Shown here: piece by piece, positions 1 to 14,000 of the stretch
How positions within the stretch are numbered: position 1 is the stretch's first letter
Layout of the letters: the number at the start of each line of letters is the position of its first letter
Assembly (NCBI GenBank): GCA_944474755.1
Contig: OX104120.1
Span: 43,070,067-43,134,066 of the forward strand
DNA length: 64,000 bases
Direction of reading: 5' to 3'
Source of the DNA: Limnoperna fortunei
Taxonomy: Eukaryota > Mollusca > Bivalvia > Mytilida > Modiolidae
Made by a program: the position numbers and the translations under genes
The notes under the pieces: model-generated
What the model saw: the letters and a program-made list of their open reading frames with translations, nothing else
The model's database searches: none
What the model was told of the DNA's origin: nothing

Positions 1-125
1 AAACAACCTCGGATTTCAGAGAAATTTGTAGAGCTTAATGTGCTGAATAATATGAGAAAACTGTTTTTTCTGTTGGTATTATAATTTTTGAGATATAGAC
101 CAAACACTGTGTTAACTAATATTTG
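1..125 (+). repeat. Fragment of family 5 repeat
   Basis: TTAATGTGCTGAATAATATG and the following TATTATAATTTTTGAGATATAG resemble the last core unit of family 5 (near 11250-11340 and 42070-42160). Cut by the window edge. Confidence 0.5.
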
Positions 126-555
126 TGAAAGAAAATCAAATATTTTTTAAACTAAGTAGCTGGTGCACATCCATTTTTCCTGATAACGATACTGAAATAC
201 CGTTTTGATCAACTTTCTTTTAAAGGGTTAGGCCATGGTATTTTTTTAAATGGTGAAAATAAGCTCCACATTTGTAAAAGCCATATTTTCAGAACAATCA
301 AATATATCGAAAAACTTGAAAACTCATTAATACCATGCATCACAATGAAGACACTGTGCAAGTTTGGTATCCATAAACATATATTTTCCTTTGTATATTA
401 GCTCCTTACATACAAAACTAAAAACCTAACATGGTCAACATAAGATAACTCATATGTCTGTGAACTCTGGAAACTTAATGTTAGAAATTGACATACATCA
501 CACAGTGATCAGAATCCTTTAATAACATGAGATAAACCAAACACAAACAACATTA

Positions 556-920
556 GGAATTTTACTGTCGTTATAATCCGAAGTTAGTTTCGTTATTTGT
601 CGGATTAATGGCAGAATTCAGTCCTATTGCTCGTAATGTAGCAAATAAAAAATTCTAACTTAGTTACTAACTAAGTTAATAGTGATTGCACTTTACAAGG
701 TTCATACACCTTTTTCATCTCTTAATTTCATGACTTTTCAAATACCCTGTGATCATTTTCCATGACTGATTCTAGCATAACAGTGTCATTGACACTTGCA
801 ATTTTTACATGGAATATGTAGGCCGAATTTTACTGGCGTTATAATCCAAAGTTGGTATTGTGATTAATGGCAGAATTCAGTCCTATTGCTCGTAATATAG
901 CAAATAAAAAATTCTAATTT
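556..920 (+). repeat. 95-bp direct repeat
   Basis: 556-660 and 825-917 share GGCAGAATTCAGTCCTATTG and TAGCAAATAAAAAATTCTAA with few changes, 270 bp apart. Nature unknown; no gene in 126-1599. Confidence 0.75.
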
Positions 921-1599
921 CGGTCTATTTATACAAAATTCAAACATAATATTCATCTTCTTTACGTTATTAAAGCTTTAGACATTGCGAAACTAACGGG
1001 AAACGATCTTATAGAGGAATTTCTTGTTTCGTCTTTGAAGATGCACATGGAAAATGTTATGCTGATTATTTTTCCGTATATGGAAAATGTGATCGAATTT
1101 TATTGTAAACGTGCTAATTTGCATACTTTAACAACCATTCCGTAGTAAGAATCCAGTAATATACATATTACCCAAGATGAAACACGCCATTCGGTTTCGG
1201 GTTTCTCAATGTTTTTCATGTAGTAAACGTAATTAAAAAGAGACACAAATGTCAATTAATACACAACGCACAGCGGGTTCTTAAAAACGGCAATAACTAT
1301 CATCACATATCAATAATGATCGATTTTAAACACGAAACCGATAAAAAAAATGGTGACACTGTCGAAAGATATCAAGATAGACCACGTCTGATTGTATATG
1401 CAACTTCATTTGGACATCAAAGTGCCAGGCGTGATTTACTCCCGCTCTGCTACATTACGAGTAATGGGACTAAATTCGTACCCTCGCCAAAAATAAAAAA
1501 GCGAGGGTACGAATATTCTTTCTAAAACAACATAAACATTACAATTCAATACATACCATTTATAGTTTCCAATATAATGACACATTCCGAAAACTTAAA

Positions 1600-1850
1600 C
1601 TGTCACTAGAACATGAAATTGAGGTCAAGGTCAGGGCCACACCTACAAGAAGACTATTTCATCATCAACCTATATACCAAGTATTGTCATCTGACCATTT
1701 ACAGTTACAAAGAAACAGACTTAACTCAAAAACATCAATGTAGTCACTAGACAATGGAATTCAAGGTCAAGTGACAACTGAACAAGTACTATTCGCAAGC
1801 TACCAATAGCCCAAATTTGAGGCGTCTATGGTTTACAAACATGTATTTTT
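1600..1850 (+). repeat. Worn fragment of family 3 repeat
   Basis: ATGAAATTGAGGTCAAGGTC and CAACCTATATACCAAGTATT match the family 3 core with many changes. No ends are left. Confidence 0.65.
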
Positions 1851-1884
1851 AATCAGATTACCAACATTTGTCCTGAAGACTTAC

Positions 1885-2068
1885 TTGTCTTTCCTTAAGC
1901 CTCCAACAACATCACATGCGTCTCCAACATTGTTTGCATCAGAATCTGTCTGATTTGGATTAGGTATTTTGACACAATTGTCACAAATGTCCCCAATACG
2001 ATCTCCATCACTATCCTTCTGGTCTATATTGGCAACAAACTGACAGTTATCACTCAAGTTAGGTACAC
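1885..2068 (-). CDS. Host gene exon V: thrombospondin type 3 repeats
   Basis: Continues [20 protein letters not shown], then [17 protein letters not shown] and a less acidic tail (VVGGLRKD). Donor GTAAGT at 1884-1879. The next exon (C-terminal domain) must lie left of base 1, as I see no candidate in 1-1884. Confidence 0.92.
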
Positions 2069-5000
2069 CTTAAATAATTTATAAATACATGTACATGCTT
2101 AGGCAAGAAAATCGATAAATTATGAAAGAATAAATGTAATGAAGAAATGATTTTCTGTGACAATGTCTTCTGACAGTCTTTTCAATTTTCTTGCTTAAAA
2201 TAAAATCCCTTGTTCAAACTGAGTTGTCTTTCTTTAGTATGTATTACAACTGGAATGTTACTTTGCATAGTTTTAACCACTATTTTTGGTGAAGTTAAAA
2301 AGGCTACATGAATGAAACATAACTACAACAGATATTTCAAATTATAAATTATAACTATAACAATTGTAAAGTAACATGGTATAAGATTTTAGGAAGAAGA
2401 GTTATGGATCGCTGATAATTGAAAAGTCAGTGATCAGCAACTAGGTGCCAGAAAGGTCTGCAAGTTATTCCTAAACTATGTCATGATCATACAAAGCTAT
2501 TGACAAAATTTCAGTATTATTTATCATTGCTGAGAAAAATGGTTATGGACAAAAACGCACATTGACCCACAAACACTTATTGAACCAACCAACTGTGAAA
2601 GATTGGACAGGCCTATGTGAGGTTTACAGCAGTAAATGGCAGCATATGTGTTTTAACATGTAAGATCACAGAAAAAGAATTAAATAAAATAATGGTTGTG
2701 TGAACTTAAAAAAACAGCCAACGAGTTTTGATTGCAAAGCATGCATTTTCATCAAGTTGTTAAAAAATTATAAACTTCTAAAACCATGTCATGTTATATA
2801 ACATTTTAATAAACAATCATATACCATCGTTGTCAATGTCACTGTCACAGACATTCCCAATGCCGTCACCATCACTGTCTTTCTGGTCACTATTGGTGAT
2901 AGATAAACAGTTGTCACAAGCGTTACCTACACCATCACCATCTGTATCAGTCCCGTTAAAACTTTTAACAAAAGGACAATTATCCTAAAATAAAAATTAA
3001 ATAGTCCTGCTTAATATCTGCTGTTTGCTAATTCCAGAAAGTTACCACAGTTTGATAGACTGTGTCTTGTATAGTTTCTCTTGTCTCATCTTTTTTATGC
3101 AGTGTACTAAATGTCATTCCAGAAATGAATGAATGACAAGAAAGAGTGGCACAATTGTGTTTCTGATGGGCAAATAATATTTTATTGTCAGTCATGACTC
3201 CTGTCAGATACAGAAAATCATATGTTGGAGTTAAACTATAGAAAGTGCTTTGTCCTTTGATGATATATGTATTAACAACTTTGATGCACCTATTCCATGT
3301 TTAATCCGTGACTACAGTTAGCGTTTGCCCAAGATTAATATCTGTGAACAAATAAACAATATCTTATTTATTTTTATACACTCTGTATCATATACTTTTA
3401 TAGGTTTTACAGTGATTGTACGCAAGGCATCCAATGGTGTGTGGGAGGTGATTGTGATTGATGTAGGATACCCAGAATCCTTTGCATTGAGATTGATTAG
3501 TGACCTCCATCTGCAAATAACACAAGTGCAGCTTTCAACAATATACATAAAAAGACACTTTACAAATAATTGTACTAACTATAGAATTGATCCGACCATC
3601 ATTGTCTTTGTCATCATCACAATCATCTCCCATATTGTCATTGTCCACATCTTCTTGGCCACAGTTTGGAATGGTACGGCAATTGTCCTGAAATAATGAA
3701 TGGATAAGTTCAAATGAGAAGCATGTCATATCTAATAAGATGAAATACATGGGGAAATTCCAATTTAGTTCAAAGTAGTCAAGCAGGGTATTGTAATTAA
3801 AAAAATTGAAGAATGTGTCCATGGGACACGGATGCCCCCGCTAAAGTAAGTCCCAAACAGGAAGTAGTTGTCCAACAGGTCTGAAAGTCGCTTAGGACGT
3901 ACAACTTGTGATACTGAACCACCCTGCCAAATTTCAAATTGTTCTAATGAACGGTTTCTGAGAAAAGCTTGACGGAAATTTTCATACTGGTGTTAACACA
4001 TTTTCATATTGGCCCAGTTGAAAACAGGAAGTAGTTGTCCGACAGGTCTGAAAGTCGCTTAGGACATACAACTTGTGATACTGAACCACCCTGCCAAATT
4101 TCAAATTGTTCTCATGTACGGTTACTGAGAAAAGCTTGACGGAAATTTTCATACTTGTGTTAACACATTTTCATATCGGCCCAGTCCCAAACAGGAAGTA
4201 GTTGTCCGACAGGTCTGAAAGTCGCTTAGGACATACAACTTGTGATACTGAACAACCCTGCCAAATTTCAAATTGTTCTCATGTACAGTTTCTGAGAAAA
4301 GCTTGACGGAAATTTGTACATTCAGACGGACGTATTTACGTACAAATGAAGTCCCAAACAGGAAGTAGATGTCCGACAGGTCTGAAATTCACTTAGGACG
4401 TACAACTTGTGATACTGAACCACTTTGCCAAATTTAAAATTGTTCTCATGTACGGTTTCTGAGAAAAGCTTGACGGAAATTTGTTTGGACGTACGTACGG
4501 ACAGACGGACGGACGAACACGAGTAAAACTTAATGCCCCCCGACATGTCGTCGCGGGGGCATAAAAACAATCTGCTTGCTGTGTTTATTTTGCAAAACAA
4601 GCTCAAATTGTAATATCATGAAGAGAATGACTTAAGCAAATATTTTCTTCTTGAAAAATTGATGTTTTTACCATTTGTGCAGATATTTTTTTGACAAAAC
4701 TGCCAAAGTAGTCATTTTTCTGCAAAAATGGTAAAGAAATCCATTTTACCAAAAAAACTATATATGATGAAGTCATTCTCTTCATAAGACTAAATTTGTG
4801 AAAAGGACATATCAGTATCAAGTTTAATTCAAATTGGCTGTCAGTTTAGGAGACTAATTTTAATGTTAAATGTTTATAGAACAACAGAAGGTAGAAAATC
4901 GCTATGACAATATCTCACTCTTACTTCAAACTTGACACTAAAAAATGCCAGTCCAAAATATGAAAAAAAAAATTTACTGTGACCTGATATGACCATGATT

Positions 5001-8000
5001 AAACCTATTATCTCCTACCAAAAACAAATAATCAACACATAGATTTTATATAACAGCCAATGAGGAAGGAGCATGATTTAATTAAGGATTGTTTTCAACT
5101 TCTTGTTAGATAATTGGATATAGACTACTTTGGGTCGGTTTACGCCAATGAATCGGTTTATGTATAGCGTAAACCCATCAAAAGTCGTCTATATCCAATA
5201 ATCTAACCAGCAATTGAAAACAATTCTGATATTTAAAATTGAATATTATGAAAAGAAATAACAAAAACAAATTTAACAATTAGTCAAATAATATTTTCAA
5301 TTCACAATTTCGTGTGTCGTCGCTTGTTGTTTGCAGAGGAATTCACGTATAGTGAACATCATCAATACATATAATTAAGATGTCAAAAAAAAAAAAAAAT
5401 AATAATAATATTTTTTACATTAAAAAAATCAATAAATAATAAATTGGACCTATCAGTTCAATCAATCTACCAACATAGTTTTTTGTAATTTTTAATTAAT
5501 TCTACCAGAACAATGGAAACCTGTACTGCATTGAATTCTGAAATGAATGGCTGGCCTTTATCCCCACAATATCTAAACATAATTAGTAACGTACAAATAA
5601 CAATGAATTCACATTACATACCCCATAACAACCCCAGTCTGTACATGCTATTGTAATGTCTGGGTGGCCATCGAGGTCCGAATCTAAACCACATTGCCTT
5701 CCGTTACCTGCATAACCAATAGGACACTGGGAAAAAAGATGGTATATAGTACATGTACAATGCTTAATGTTAATTATTTCAGTTCTAATTGTACAATGTT
5801 AACATTAGGTGGTTACATAAAAGTTGTAGGAAATTTACACAAAATTTGATATAATGGAATCTATATATGCCAGTGAACTACATGTGAGACGCAAAATTCA
5901 CACAGGCAATACTGATACACATAGCCAAATTTCAACAGCCACTGAAGTATCAAATTGCCTAAGAGGCGCGAGAAACTAAAATGAAAAAATTGTGTTTGTG
6001 ATACATTTACTTATGAGACAAAATATAAAGCACAATCTAATTAAAACTAAGTCTTTCACTTGCTTATGCCTCTGTTATTTTTTTGCTGCTTCTAAGCATG
6101 CAGCAGCAATTACACAATGGGGGAGCAAGTGAATAAATTTATATTTAATAAGATTGTAATAAGCATGCTGTATTATAATTATTTGGATTTGTATTTGGAA
6201 AAGAGCAATTTTCATGATAAAACTTCATCAGAATGTGCAAAGTTTAGTAAAGTACTTGATAAAACTTGCTTTCAATATTGTTTAATATTGCTGAAATGGT
6301 TGACCTTTAACTCCTACAAAATTTGACAAATCAAAATGTTGGTAAGTAGTATGCAAATCTACACATCATAAGACCTAATACTATTAAATATCGAAGCAAT
6401 CCATTGAACGGTTTCAGAGAAGATGCATCCACAACTTCTACCATTGTGTCATAGTGCTGAAATGGTCAAAGTCCCACAAATCCTACAAAATTTGAGTTTG
6501 ATTTACCTGTGAAAGATTATCTTTGTCCAGAGAATTTATTTTTCTAACGGTTAATTGCACAGGTGAACACCTGTTGCTATTGCGTAATTAACCTTGCGTG
6601 ACATTTCCGTTACAAAACTAATCAATAATAGGGATATGGCTTCATTAAAAAGGTGTCAAAGGCTATTTAATATTTAAATCTTCAAATATTTCAGAAAATT
6701 ATTGGCTTAATTACAAGTGTGTTAAGATTGAAGCGGCACATCATGTTAGTTTCCGGCTATTATTGACGTTAAACTGAATTTGGTGTTATAATGAACTTGT
6801 AGTTTTGTACTTTGATTATATCCCTTTTTTATATGCATCTATTGAAAATCGTTCAAGTCTGCTCAATATACAAGCTTAATAACAAAAAAATAATAAAATG
6901 GTTGTTTTCTTGCCGATATTTAATTAAAAACCTTTTTTTTTCTTTCTTCTAAGATAAATGGAGGTAGATGAACTAAACAAATACATGCTTAGAATCAACC
7001 TTTAACCTCACCTGACATTTGTATTCCTTTGGTCTAAGATAAATACAGGTAGCCAATGAATGACATTTATGTTCTCCTGTTGCACAATAATTTGTTGAGT
7101 AACATTTATGTGTGGACACACCTGCATAGCCTTCATTGCAGAATCCACACTGGTAACTACCCTGAAAACAAAATCATTCATTTTTCAATGTGTAAAAATT
7201 TAAAAACTAGAGGCTCCCAGGAGCCTGTAATCACTCACCTGGAATCCAAATGACTTCAACTATATTAAAATTTTTGAAATTAACAGTTTCAGTCTAGTTG
7301 TTATAGCTTTTAAGTTACTGTCTGTGCAAAAACGAAACATTTCTTCAAAACTCCTTTAAGGTGTCATCAGACAATTTCTGAAAATTAAATGGTTTTTAGG
7401 CATTGTCCTTTAGGGTACTTTAGAAATTTACAGTTTTACTCTACTAATAGGTGTGTTATAGACTAATTTATAATTCAACTAGACAAAGTCGATCTAGCGA
7501 TCACTAATACCCCCGCATTTTGTAAAAATTTCTAACATTTTTCGTGGACTGTGACCTTGAAACAGAGTAGGAAATAATAGGCCGCCGGACCGCCCGAGAC
7601 GGCCTATTTTACGCCCGGGCAGTCAAAATTTAAATATCGACGGCCCGGTGGTCGGTCTCTTTTTATAGACGAGTGGAATTACCCTTTTCTATTTTTAAAA
7701 CGTGTTCCCGGTATTACTATTACCTTATTCATAACGGTATGTAAGAAGTTAGTCGGTTACATTAACATTACAACAAACACGTGTTTCGATACAATTTCCG
7801 TAGGGAATATGGTAAGATGTTTTATTGTCAAATTAACCCCCATTGGCTAGTTGATATCAAATCATCCAATGGCGATCTCGTTTCTTAAAAAAAATAAATG
7901 GACTAAAATTGTTGTTGTCAATGTAACGAAGCTACGGCAATATCTTGGTCTTCCATCGCCTCAAAAACGACCTGCCCTTGATTCCAAGGAGAAAAATAAG

Positions 8001-11000
8001 TTGTATGATCAATCTAAGAGGAAGCGGTCAATTGTTCCGAGCTGGAAAACTGAGTTCGAGTGGTTGATTTGCGATGACTCGCACGGTAAAATATATTGTC
8101 AACCTTGCGGCTTGCCGTTCAGCGTATGGGCCCTTGGCAGTCAGAAAGGTACCAGAAAGATTTGAAAACAAAATAACACTTTAGTCTCAATCCCAGGGTT
8201 TGAAAATTTTTTAAGGCAGGCCTAAGCCCTGGGCTTTTTAAACTCAACAACCTTAAGCCCAAACATCAGTTTACCAAGCCCCCTCCCCCCTGAGCTAGTA
8301 ATATAGAAGAAAATTATTTGAACAACAATAATTAAATGTTAATAGATCAAAATTGATTCCTTTTAAAAATAGTTTTATGAGTATTCTTAAGAAAAATTTA
8401 AATGGTATACATTTCAAGAAAATTCTTATTATTTTTCCTGGAAAAAGTATAGGCCCGATGGGCTTTTTTTCCAAAAAAATTGCCAAGCCCAAGGTTTCCA
8501 TTTTTTAAGCCCCGGGCATCGGGCTTGAGGAATTTTCAACCCCTGAATCCCTTAAAATATAAAAGCTAATTTTAGTTGGCAATAGTTCTGCAAAAATGAA
8601 TGTTCACTTGTTGCACTCTGCACTATGGCACCTGCTGTATTTGATAGTCTGACATCTTTAAACTCAAAATCATCAAATGAACATGCAGCTCATTTAACAA
8701 ATCTTTGTCTCCATTTAAACATTTAGAACACACAAGTGTGGACACTGAAAAACGTCTCGCCTGAATTCCGCATCAGTAACGAAAATAAATTTCGTCATAA
8801 GCATTACGTAAATAGCATTAATTATGAGCAGCGGCCTGTATACCAATTATTGTCACCATACTATGCATAGTTACAGAGGAACTGTCCTAATACAAAAACT
8901 TTAACGAAGTCGCTGAACCGTTAAATTGAGGTCAAGGTCAGGTGACACCTTCCAGACAATCATTTACTATTCATCAGCAACCTATATACCAAATATTGTC
9001 ATCCTACCATGCTTGGTTACAGGGGAACAGCAGTAACCTAAAAACTTTAACGTAGTCACTGGACTGTGAAATTGAGGTCAAGGTCAAATGGCACCTACCA
9101 GACAGTCATGTACTATTCATCAGCAACCTATACACCAAATATTGTCATCCTACCATGCGTAGTTACAGAGGAACTGTCGTAACCCAAAAACTTTAACGTA
9201 GTCGCTGGACCGTGAAATTGAGGTCAAGGTCAGGTGACACCTACCAGACAGTCATGTACTAGTCATCAGCAACCTATACACCAAATATTGTCATCCTACC
9301 ATGCGTAGTTACAGAGGAACTGTCGTAACCCAAAAACTTTAACGTAGTCGCTGGACCGTGAAATTGAGGTCAAGGTCAGGTGACTGACTGGCAAGTACTC
9401 ATCATAAGCTACCTCTGGACCAAATTTGATGGACCTAGGGCTTGGGCTTACAAAGATATGAAGCAAGATGTCAAGTGTTTACGCCGCCGCCGCCGCCGGA
9501 TTCCCATACATATGTCTCGCCTCCAGCGACTTTTGTCGAAGGCGAGACAAAAAAATCAATTAGGAATCTATAAAGGAAAATGGGTGGAATTAAGTTGATT
9601 TTCAGGGCTGGCCAATTTTGGTCAGGACAGGTAATTTTTTTAAGGCAGCCAGCCCTGTGGTCTGGCAGATATTTTAGCGAGTTTCCTACCCTGCTTGAAA
9701 TTTGATAGATTTCCACCAAAATCAATAGGCTTCTTACCAACAAAATATATAACAATATTTTACAGTTTCATTAAAATAAGATGCAAACCTTTTGAGTTAT
9801 TGTCCGGAAACAACTTTTTTGTAAAAATTTCTAACGTTTTTCGTGGACTGTGACCTTGAAATTTGATGTATTTCCCCCAAAATCAATAGGCTTCTTACCA
9901 ACCTGATATATAACAATATCCCAAAGTTTCATTCAAATCACATGCAAACTTTTTGAGTTATCGTCCGGAAACAAATTTTTGGAAAAAATTCCTAATGTTT
10001 TTCGTGAACTGTGACCTTGAAATTTGACGTATTTCCCCCAAAATCAATAGGCTTCTTACCAACCTGATATATGACAATATCCCAAAGATTCATTCAAATC
10101 AGATGTAAACTTTTTGAGTTATTGTCCGGAAACAACTTTTTTGTTAAATTTCCAACGTTTTTCGTGGACTGTGACCTTGAAATTTGACGGATTTCCCCCA
10201 AAATCAATAGGCTTCTTACCAACCTGATATATAACAATATCCCAAAGTTTCATTCAAATCGGATGTAAACTTTTTGAATTATCATCCGTAAACCAAATGT
10301 GGACGGACGAACGGACGGACGGACGGACATGAGGACCACTATATACCCCCGACTCTGTTGAGCGGGGGTATAAAAACTGTTCATTTGTCCAAATTCATAA
10401 TGAAAGGGCAATAACTCCTATAAAGAGTCATCTTGCAATTTTGGACTAAGCAATCATTTGTAGGGTTTCTATTGCTGATCATTTGTGCAATTTACAGTTT
10501 TAATCTAGCTGCTATAGTTTTCAAGTTACAGGACAAAAATGGAAAATCATTTAAGGGCAATAACCCCTATAAGGAGTCATCTGACAATTTCAGACCAATT
10601 AAGTGAATTGTAGGGCTTTTATTGCTGATCATTTTTGCAATTTATAATTTCACTCTAGCTGTTATGGTTTTTAAGTTACCGGACAAAAACAGAAAATTTC
10701 TTTAAAAATTGCAATTTAAGGGCAATAACTCCTATAAGGAGTCATCTAACAATTTCAGACTTTATAGTATTTTGTAGGGCTTGTATTGCTAATCATTTTT
10801 GCTATTAACAGTTTCACTCTAGCTGTTACAGTTTTTAAGTTACAGGACAAAAACGGAAAATTTCATAAAAAATTGTCATTTATGGGCAATAACTTATTTA
10901 AGGAGTTGTCTGACAATTTCAGACCAATCAAGAGAACTGTAGGGCCTTTATTGCTGATCATTTGTGCAATTTACAGTTTCAATGTAGCTGATATAGTTTT

Positions 11001-14000
11001 CAAGTTACAGGACAAAAACGAAAAATTTCATAAAAATTGCCATTTAAGGGCAATAACTCCTATCAGGAGTCATCTGACAATTTCAGACTAATACAGTGAA
11101 TTGTATGGCTTGTATTGTTAATCATTTTTGCTATTTACAGTTTTACTCTAGCTGTTATAGTTTTAAAGTTACAGGACAAAAACGGAAAATTTCATAAAGG
11201 GCAATAACTCCTACAAGAAGCCAATACACAACTTCACACTAATAGCAACTATTGTAGACCTTAATGTGCTGATCAATTTGAAGTAACGGTTTTCTCTATA
11301 GCTATTATAATTTTTTAGATAATGATCAAAAACCTGTGTTCACCCCAAGGCCCTGGAAATTTTCCTGAGTCATGTCGGACATTTTACCGGTCATCATACA
11401 AAAAATATTGTGTTTGCTTAAGCTGGGATGTGTATGTCCTTTTCCTTAAAGTCCAGAATAAAGGTCTTTTAAAATTTTTTCAAGACTGTGGTAGATATTA
11501 TAATAGCTGTTGTTTTGTATGGGTTCCTATGATATATGCACCGTGCAAGAAAGGAAATATACATAGGAAAACATGCTGCTTCCTAAAATTTCTTTATTAT
11601 AAGATGACATGTTGTCTATTCAACAAAGTAATAGCAAACAAGATTTTTTATGAACATTCGTGAGACATTTTCATTAACCGGAAGTAGGAAGTTGTTTCAA
11701 AATTACAACAAGTTCTGAACAGAATTGAATTTTATACGATACTCTGCGATGGACCACGTTTTTTACAAGTTATTATTTATTGAATTAAATATTTATTTTT
11801 GTTTTCATCATTTCAATAGAATTTAATTTGAATTGATACATGTGCATGCATGATGTACAATTTTGACCAAACATGTTTTTCCATGAATAAGTCCTATTTT
11901 TTAAGCAATATAACATACAACCACTTCATTCCTATTGTTTCAAAATACTGTTGCAATAACATATTCTACGAAATGGATGAAACAGATCTGTACTCATAAT
12001 TAGGTTATCACTTGTTGTGTTAACCATATTACGTAATTAACACTTGACTGGAGTGAATGATTACTCAATAAACACATGTGTCAGTGACGGGAAATAGCCT
12101 TAGGGTTGATTTTTTAATAAATATTTATATCTAGAGGAAATTAAAGTTATTGAAACCAACTAAAAGATATTTATATTATTGACCAAGTTAAATATCACTT
12201 TTTTGGATGTCCGCTTTTAATTAAACCTTAGTCGGACATTTTAATGTAAATGTCGGACATGTCCGGCAAATATGACCGTTTCCAGACCCTTGGTTCACCC
12301 CCATGTTCTATTTTTAGTAACAGCGGCCATATTTGTCTGTTGATCAACACCCTGGGTACAAACTTGAAACTAGGAACACTAAGGATGATTGTGGCCAAGT
12401 TTGAAAAAAATTGGCCCAGTGGTTTCAGAGGAGAAGATTTTTGAAAAAGTTTACGACGGACAACAGACGACGGATGCCAAGCGATAGCAAAAGCTCACAT
12501 GGACCTTCGGTCCAGATGAGCTAGAAAGTCTTGTTCTCATAACTGGAAACAAATAATTAAATTACCATAGTTTGGCAGAGAATATTATGCATCACTTTAA
12601 CTTACTTTCAATTATTGAGTCCATGTTTATAACATTCACCCTGGTTGATCTGAGATAATCTTTTAAGAAAGATTATGGATACATAAATTACTTTTACAGT
12701 TTATAAATACAGACAATACCTCAAATGCTGTGTAAGTGAAAAATCACCAAAATAAAATTAAACAAGTGTGGACTGTGAGTACGCTCACAAAGGGATACCC
12801 CCGCTTCGCTTCAAGTAATTATCTCCCCTGAATGATATCCAACAGCGACGAAAATTTTTCATGTACATATGATGTACTTCCTTCATGTAAAGTTTCATCA
12901 AAATCTGTCGAACGGTTTAGGAGGAGTTGCGCTTACGAGGTCTCGCACTTAATACTATATTTTAGAAGTCTTAGTCCAATTATCTCCCCTGAATAATATT
13001 AAAGAGGGACCAAAATTCTTCATGCACATCTACATATGATGTACTTCCTTCATGTAAAGATTCATCAAAATCTGTCAAGCGGTTTAGGAGGATAAGTGCT
13101 TACAAGGGATGTGGACAGACAGACAGACAGACAGGGTGATTCCTATATACCCCCAAAACAAGCGGGGGGTATAAAGATGCATAAGTTGGTGTTCAATTCA
13201 AGAAATCAGTTTAAACTGTCTCTTAACTATATAATTAATCACATATAGCCTACCATACTTTAAACTAGCCAAACTGCTGATTATCCATATATACAATTAA
13301 ATAAGTGGATGAGTTATGTATGCAATTCATAGTTTTTCTTCCCAAGTATAAAAATAGGGATTCTAATGGGACATTAAATGATACCCAGCCACACTGCATT
13401 GTTTTTAATATCCATGAACACATTATACTTAACTACATATCAGCCTACAGGAACTGCTAAGCATGATAACAGTCCATCTCAGAAAATAATTTTTACCTTA
13501 ATCTTTGACCTATAAAAATATTTTTAAATTTGCCCAACTCAAAAACTGCAAAGTTCTGTGCACTTGTTTAATCTAATGCATTCTACAGCACACATAATCA
13601 TATTTGTAATATTCACTGCGCAAATTGATTTATCCTATAATTGGATAATGCTTAAAAACTCAATTATTAGAATTAAACTTTGGTTTTGTAAAATAAATAC
13701 TTACCATCATAAATTTAGATATTTTCCCTATTCGCAGCTTGTGAACCGGAAACACAAACAAATACCCTTTGAGACAACCCCCATTCCCACCTGGCGCATG
13801 TGCAACCATAATCTCCATCATTTTTCTGTGAACCGAGCAGACAGTTCCCAGAGGGGGATGAAGGGGAGGTGGGAGGGACCTTTAATTTATGATGGTAAGT
13901 ATTTAGGTGGGAGGGACCTTTAATTTATGATGGTAAGTATTTATTTTACAAAACCAAATTTTAATTCTAAAAATTGAGTTTTTATTACAATAAATACGTT

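Larger units (their letters stand above)
7563..9693. mobile_element. hAT-type element with a transposase fragment
   Basis: Ends CAGAGTAGGAAA (7563) and inverted CAGGGTAGGAAA (from 9693). CTTGAAA flanks both sides (7556-7562 and 9694-9700), and the interrupted tandem unit reads on normally across the site. It holds the N-terminus of a hAT-like protein, a nested MITE (8195-8543) and a nested tandem-core repeat (8732-9549). Confidence 0.8.
7479..10373 (+). repeat. Tandem-core repeat, family 2, interrupted by hAT
   Basis: Starts near ACTAATACCCCCGC (7505). Core units of about 165-180 bp contain TTTTTCGTGGACTGTGACC, with four copies between 7540 and 10280. It then has (GGAC)n and a 3' hairpin TATACCCCCGAC ... 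GCGGGGGTATA at 10340-10372. The hAT element 7563-9693 splits the first unit. Confidence 0.83.
7205..12523 (+). repeat. Tandem-core repeat, family 5, with nested insertions
   Basis: Starts AGGCTCCCAGGAGCCTG with GCTCACCTGGA-like motif. The core is units of about 170 bp containing GGGCAATAACTCCTATAAGG. It ends with a 3' hairpin (AGCTCACATGGACC ... GGTCCAGATGAGCT) before A/T-rich sequence. It is interrupted by family 2 (7479-10373) and a hAT MITE (11346-12292), as shown by comparison with the clean copy at 40931-42387. Confidence 0.82.

Noticed and set aside
3318..3548. Open frames on both strands beside the type 3 repeat exon 3580-3687
   Set aside because: Not in phase with any good splice border and no domain pattern; the exon junctions on either side already join.
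3811..4567. Regularly spaced repeats that could suggest a CRISPR array
   Set aside because: Units are about 165 bp with no unique spacers, and the context is a eukaryotic intron.
11322..11663. 113-residue plus-strand open frame
   Set aside because: Starts outside and runs into the hAT MITE. The related MITE at 45257-46190 does not keep the frame.
13558..13923. 121-residue plus-strand open frame
   Set aside because: Lies in the foldback element and its 38-bp duplication; the same sequence inverted at 18478-18600 is not coding.
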